Assembly (NCBI RefSeq): GCF_043380555.1
Contig: NC_091751.1
Span: 51,447,830-51,511,829 of the forward strand
Origin: Nothobranchius furzeri
Taxonomy: Eukaryota > Chordata > Actinopteri > Cyprinodontiformes > Nothobranchiidae
DNA: 64,000 nt
Direction of reading: 5' to 3'
Shown: piece by piece, positions 59,171 through 64,000 of the stretch
Numbering within the stretch: the stretch's first letter is position 1
How the letters are laid out: the number at the start of each line of letters is the position of its first letter
The notes under the pieces: model-generated
What the model was told of the DNA's origin: nothing
What the model saw: only the letters and a program-made list of their open reading frames with translations
Database searches by the model: none
Translations under genes and position numbers: made by a program

Positions 59171-61615
59171 CATACTCATCAGAGACAGTAAAAGGTCGCT
59201 GCTGGAGGAAGGGAATATCATGGCAAGCCTCAATCATGAGCGTGTGGTAAAGCTGCTGGGTGTGATCATGGAGGATAGCGACTGCTCTCTCGTTATGGAG
59301 CTCCTGCCCAGAGGCAACCTGCTGGTCGTGCTGAAGAAGGTCAGTCACTCTAAAAATGCCCACTTGGCTTAAAAAAGCATTTTTTTTCAACTGTTTAATA
59401 GTGAAACCTGTGTTAGGCTTCAATAGATAAGGATGTGCTTTTATAAACTGTAATATTAATACACTAAATGATTGTTTTTGTAGGTCAATGTGCCGATGTC
59501 TGTCAAGGGAAGGATCATCTTAGAGATTTTGGATGGGATGGTGTACCTCACAGAGAGGTCCATCGTCCACAAGGACATCAAGCCTGAAAACATCTTAGTG
59601 GATAATGATTTTCACATCAAGGTACACGATAATCTAACACCTATTACTTTTTATTTTATTTACACTCATTATAAAAGCTTTATTCTCTGCGTTATTTAGA
59701 TCGCCGACCTCGGCCTAGCAACCTGCAAGATGTGGAGCAAGCTCACGAAACAGGAGTCTCAAAGAAGGAGTCGTAACGAGCCATCGGCTGGACTGAGAGG
59801 TGCTGGGACGCTGAGCTACATGGCGCCAGAGCACCTGAAGAGCATCCATGCCCGCTCTACTGAGAAGTCTGACGTGTACAGCTTTGCCATCGTGGTCTGG
59901 GTCATTCTCACTGGGCAAGAACCATATGAAAGTGAGCTTGAAAACATAAACCTTGTTTAATTTTATTTTTGTGCAAACATTAAAACAATCTGTCTCATTT
60001 CCAGACGCCAGGAGTGAAGAACACATGAGCCAGTGTGTCATCAACGGTGACCGACCAGCAGATCATCTCATTCCTGAAGACACGCCTGAAGAGATCATTC
60101 AGCTCATGAAGAGGTGCTGGGATCACAATCGTGAACAAAGACCAACATTTGAAGGTTTGGCATTCAGAATTGCATTTCTTAGGAAAAAGAGATGGTATCA
60201 TTTTTCTTAGATTTTTTCCCCCCATGCCTAACAGGAACACATCATGTTGAGTCTCACTCAGACTGAAACTCAGATTATTATTATTATTATTATCATTATT
60301 ATTATATTATTAATGTTAGATGGATCTTTTCATCCTCCCCTCTCATCTGTTTGCTCCTTTCTTGCAGAGGCTTATCGCTCTTTCCTTCCTTTGTACATGG
60401 AAAAGCTTGAACCATATGTAGAGAAAGATGTTTGCACATTAAGGGTGAGTATAGTACGGTATAATTGTGGTGGTTTTGGGAGGAACTCACTAACCCACCA
60501 AGTGATTTTAAAAGCTAAATACTGATTTTAAGTAAGGATTCAATGTTATTTTGTTACAGGAAACATACAATGGCCCAGAAGAACTGGTTGAAAGCATGAA
60601 ATCATTATCAGTGACCAACGAATGTAGTCTGGCATGTGAACACGGTAGGTCCGACTCTTTACTTTGATGCTCTGTTTTACGTTTAATGTTTGAAATTTTG
60701 CAGGATGCCTAAACCCTTGAGCACCATTTCTGATTTAAGATTTTCTGATGTTTTTAGACCACCCAGCTCCTTTGATGAGCTCAGATAAAAGTATATCCAT
60801 GATACCAGTTGAGGCCAGTATCGAGGACCTGCATAACATCCAGTACGACCCATACAGAGAGTTTATTCAAGCGGACGCAAGAGAAATGACCAACCGACCA
60901 GAGCTGGAGGAGAAACTGGACCGGGAGCTTCAGTACCACCAATATGGCAGCTACAACATGCACCCTGAAGCTTCCAACTACTTTCTCAAAAATCCCTCAA
61001 ACCCTTTCTTGCCTAACTATGGCAGTGTCACAGATAACATTGCAAGAGGGCCAGCACAGGAAGTGTCCTCTGTTCATTCATGGACTAAAGGAGAAATGGT
61101 GCAGCCCACCAGCCCGGAGGAGGGTTTTGATCGCCTCAATTCTGGACTCAACCATTCCATTAACTCCTCCTCGGCTTATGAACCCCATCTGCACATGTCT
61201 GCTAGCACACCCTCTCTGCCACAGTTTAACCAGCATCATCCACCCCCCCAGTTTGACCGCCAGAAGTCCTGCTTAACTTATCCGGTGTCTGACACCTGTG
61301 TCCCTGATGTAACCACGGGGTGTTATCTGAACAATACAAAGTATGGCTCACAACAGGACTCAGGTACATGGAAATGTGTTTTTAGCATTCATCAGTTGTT
61401 TACTCTGACTGTTATGCAATAGAATGAAAAATTTGTTGGTTGTGTGTCTTTGTTGTTGTTTTTTCCAGCTTCCCTTTTTATTCAGAACGCCAGCGGGATC
61501 CAGATTGGAAGCAACAACACGATGAGCATCAGGAGTCATGGGGCTTCTAGTTTGTCTTCCCGGTTTAATAATGGGTCCAGTTCCTCCTCGATCCAAGAAA
61601 GCATTTTTAAATGCG
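58231..61615 (+). CDS. ripk1: Receptor-interacting serine/threonine kinase 1 (3' end outside window)
   Basis: Cytoplasmic kinase and scaffold below TNF receptors and TLR adaptors, driving NF-kappa-B, apoptosis or necroptosis. Exons (GT/AG, phases agree): 58231-58391, 59183-59339, 59484-59621, 59700-59931, 60005-60154, 60368-60444, 60560-60644, 60758-61363, 61469-61615; 584 codons so far. Kinase domain: glycine loop GGFGEV (25-30), Lys44 in VALK, HKDIKPEN (Asp137, Asn142), DLG at 155-157 in place of DFG as in human RIPK1, and APE. The intermediate region is long; the RHIM core IQIG is at residues 546-549. The start at 58231 has a better context (G at -3 and +4) than the in-frame ATG at 58213 and fits the short RIPK1 N-terminus. 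The death domain (last ~90 aa in human) lies beyond 61,615 and was not found before 64,000. Confidence 0.95.
59118..59167 (+). repeat. (TA)n microsatellite in ripk1 intron 1
   Basis: About 25 TA units ending 15 nt before the acceptor of exon 2 (59183), so the repeat occupies the polypyrimidine-tract region. Confidence 0.95.
60274..60310 (+). repeat. (ATT)n microsatellite in ripk1 intron 5
   Basis: About 12 ATT units with interruptions. Confidence 0.9.
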
Positions 61616-61687
61616 GTAAACATTTATCATGTTTTATTAATGTAACACTGAGTACGGTTCAGCCACCCAAGTTAAAAAAATAACAGA

Positions 61688-61733
61688 TTAGCATCGAGAC
61701 TGAATTATTAGCATATTCAGTCTCGATATGCTA
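61688..61733. repeat. Hairpin-forming inverted repeat in ripk1 intron
   Basis: TTAGCAT-CGAGACTGAAT (61688-61705) and the reverse complement of 61714-61733 match except for an AT insertion, around an 8-nt loop. Confidence 0.7.
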
Positions 61734-62437
61734 AGCTAAGTGATAAAAAGGAATTATTTTCTTACTTATCTCAGTTATTAGTGACATTTTTCTATTCCCC
61801 AAAGGCCAGTGTTGAATACTGTCATTTCTTGTTTCATCTGAGCAAAAGTAAATATTTTGTCTAATTCATATTTTATATGACCAAAATGGGCATATTGAGT
61901 ATTTTTTCAAAAGAGATACTCTTGCATTTTCTGCCAGTCACTGCCACCTCGTTGTACATCTTAGCAGCCTTCGTGGTTTTCACAATTTGTCTTAAAGGTC
62001 TTGTTCACTGAGAAACCGTATAATAATTTTTGAAATATGACTGGTCACTCTGAGTTTCACATTCAATTAAATTCAGTTTCAAATCAGTTTGTTTATATAG
62101 CGCCAAATCACGGCTAACGTGTTCTCAAGGCATTTATCAAAGTAAACATCCCATGCATGCTGAACGAGAAGCCTTCTACCCCATCGCCTGCATTAGCTGC
62201 AGAAAGGAAATGAATGGTGAAAAGGTCGGGTCAGAAAAAGCCAGTCTCTTCTATGTCAGAGGGAAAATTAGCATTCATGGCCCCGCCCACCTTTGCTTGT
62301 TACCACAGAAGGCTGTATTGATTTCACAATGAGGGGAGAGCAGAGCAGGTCTTGACTAGTAGGAGCTAACCATTAGCATCTTGTCAACATGGCAGAACAC
62401 ATTCAGGCTTGTGTTATTATGTTTTTGTTTACAGCCA

Positions 62438-62500
62438 AGTTTAAAACCTGCAACCTTCTTGCTGCGAGGCAACAGTGCTAACTGTGCCACCATGCAGGTG
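62438..62500 (-). mobile_element. Fragment of the tRNA-like SINE repeat
   Basis: Minus strand reads GCATGGTGGCACAGTTAGCA then CTGTTGCCTCGCAGCAAGAA, matching the head of the repeat at 29588. Confidence 0.5.
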
Positions 62501-63339
62501 GTGTTATTAGTAAAGATAAAACATCAGTGATGTGGTTTTTATCCAAGAAATGGGCGAATGAAGGCAGCAGAAGAGTCACATTGCTGTTAGCCAATCAGAG
62601 GAAATATGTTTGCATATGATGAATATAAATAAGTACGACTCGTAACCCTGTCTTTTTCTACCCACCACACCTCCAACAAACTTCTACCCCTGAAACAGGA
62701 GCACAAAAGCTTTTTTTCCTACAGAAAATGACTCATGAGGCATTCATTCATACTGGAGACCACACCACAATTGTTGAAAAAATGAGCAAATGAGAGGTTT
62801 ACATTAGGAAAGTCAAACATTTATTTTAGACAACATAAATAATAATTACATGGTAATTAAAACAAATAAACCACCTACTATATAACAACATAATGCATTA
62901 AAATAGAAATTAAAGCTATTTTAACAACAATGATAATTATTTTATTGGACTCCACTGTGCAAGAATCTAGTTTGGACGTCCATGCGACGTTGACTGTTTG
63001 CAGGCAATGGTTTTTTGCATAAAACCAGTTCTAAAATACTGTGAAACACTCAGTTGGAATTGGGATTTTTGTTTTTCCAATGACAGATATAAAGACTCCA
63101 CAATAGATTTTCTGTTCGAGGGGACATCTGTTTACTCTTTAAAAGAGGAATTCTTTCAAATAAAAGTAGCTTCAATAAGAATCACTCATAGCAGCCATCG
63201 TGGTAGGTTTGATTTACTTGTAATCCAACAATGTGATTAAGAGAACCAAGTGAAAATTGTAAAACTTAGATGTACTGTTTCATTATCAGAACCATGTTTT
63301 CACTATTATTTAACCTTAAGCCTGATTTATACTCCTCTG

Positions 63340-63640
63340 CCTGCGTCAGTACGGAGATGCCATTATGCGTTGGCGCAAGGGGTGTCCCAACGGGCTCGCA
63401 GAGGGTGGCCCTATCCCAGTACTCGCAGGTTCACACTTACACCCTTCAATTGCGATCCCAGCCAGGGGTACGACTGCATAGGCTGTCAGAGTGCGGAAGT
63501 AGATTTTGCGCCCTTGATTAGCACTTCACCCAAGTCTGCATACATGTGGACTTGGGTGAAGTGTATTACCCACAACGCATTGCTGCGGAACAACATAGCT
63601 CAAGTGCCTTTTCTGAAAATATGTGTTTTCAAATGAAAGT
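63340..63640 (+). repeat. Dispersed repeat R (copy 2)
   Basis: Shares ACCCACAACGCATTGCTGC and CTTTTCTGAAAATATGTGTT, in the same order, with 5440-5770. Confidence 0.4.
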
Positions 63641-64000
63641 AGTTCATATGAAATTTTATTGCCCTGTGACTGAATGAGTGCTAAGTTATGCAGCAAACGT
63701 TTTATCCGTGGACGGAAATGATGAGAAACTTGGGTTTAGAGGTGCCAATTGCATGAAGACGTGGATGAGAAATAGGGACAAATTAGTTCCCGTTAAAAAG
63801 TCTCTGAAATACATTAAAACAATATATTGTGGCATGATACCGCCAAAAATTGCTACACTTGCTGTTGTCCTGGCGGGATATTGCTTTGCAACATTCCTCA
63901 GGTGACAGAGAAGTCTGATGAGAAAACATATCGATCAATGCATGTACACAACTCCACACGAGCTAACGAGGAGTTTAAATCAGGCTTCAGTTGGGTTTCA

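Larger units (their letters stand above)
61734..64000. other. ripk1 last intron or downstream DNA; no death-domain exon
   Basis: No frame here resembles a death domain. The region holds an inverted copy of a retroposon 3' end (62065-62200, GTTTATATAGCGCCAAATCA), a SINE fragment (62438-62500, minus) and repeat R (63340-63640). Confidence 0.5.

Noticed and set aside
62998..63240. 80-codon frame considered as the ripk1 death domain
   Set aside because: No hydrophobic pattern or W/L residues of the RIPK1 death domain, and no acceptor in the required phase.

Overview
The window looks like teleost fish nuclear DNA. It has intron-rich vertebrate genes with GT/AG splice sites, long (CA)n and (TA)n microsatellites, and a dense mix of fish-type transposons: RTE/Rex3-like LINEs ending in GATG repeats, L2-like and other CR1/Jockey-type LINEs, Tc1/mariner remnants and many short inverted-repeat elements. 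Three host loci can be read: irf4 (minus strand, complete coding sequence), a broken copy of dusp22 just upstream of it (minus strand), and ripk1 (plus strand, 3' end outside the window). DUSP22 next to IRF4 in the same orientation is the conserved vertebrate order, and RIPK1 lies on the same chromosome arm in human.

Layout. 1-29,000 is gene-poor: nested inverted-repeat elements, RTE fragments, Tc1 remnants, a THAP-domain fragment and microsatellites. 29,298-38,578 holds the eight coding exons of irf4 (450 codons plus stop), with a non-coding first exon and a kappa-B-like site near 39,144-39,321. The 4.7-kb last intron of irf4 is packed with insertions: a SINE-like repeat split by a solo LTR, a Tc1 piece, an inverted-repeat element and an RTE copy. 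40,086-45,276 holds dusp22 exons with a 10-nt deletion, a second frameshift, a nonsense codon, a lost splice acceptor and no recognisable active-site exon, so I call it a pseudogene. 45,738-48,350 is a long decayed RTE copy. 49,690-57,395 is an L2-like LINE split by a nearly intact 4.8-kb LINE with two ORFs, a 39-bp minisatellite in its 5' region and a single frameshift in a T8 run. 57,850-61,615 is ripk1 from a putative 5' UTR exon to the RHIM exon. The death-domain exon was not found before position 64,000.

How the genes relate. IRF4 is a lymphoid and myeloid transcription factor and a known NF-kappa-B target; RIPK1 is the kinase and scaffold that links TNF-family and Toll signalling to NF-kappa-B and cell death; DUSP22 is a small dual-specificity phosphatase. 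Two immune signalling genes are therefore retained here, while the phosphatase partner of irf4 has decayed. Teleosts carry duplicated irf4/dusp22 loci from the fish genome duplication, which gives a simple explanation. Exon coordinates were worked out by hand from splice consensus, reading phase and remembered human protein layout; no alignment was run.
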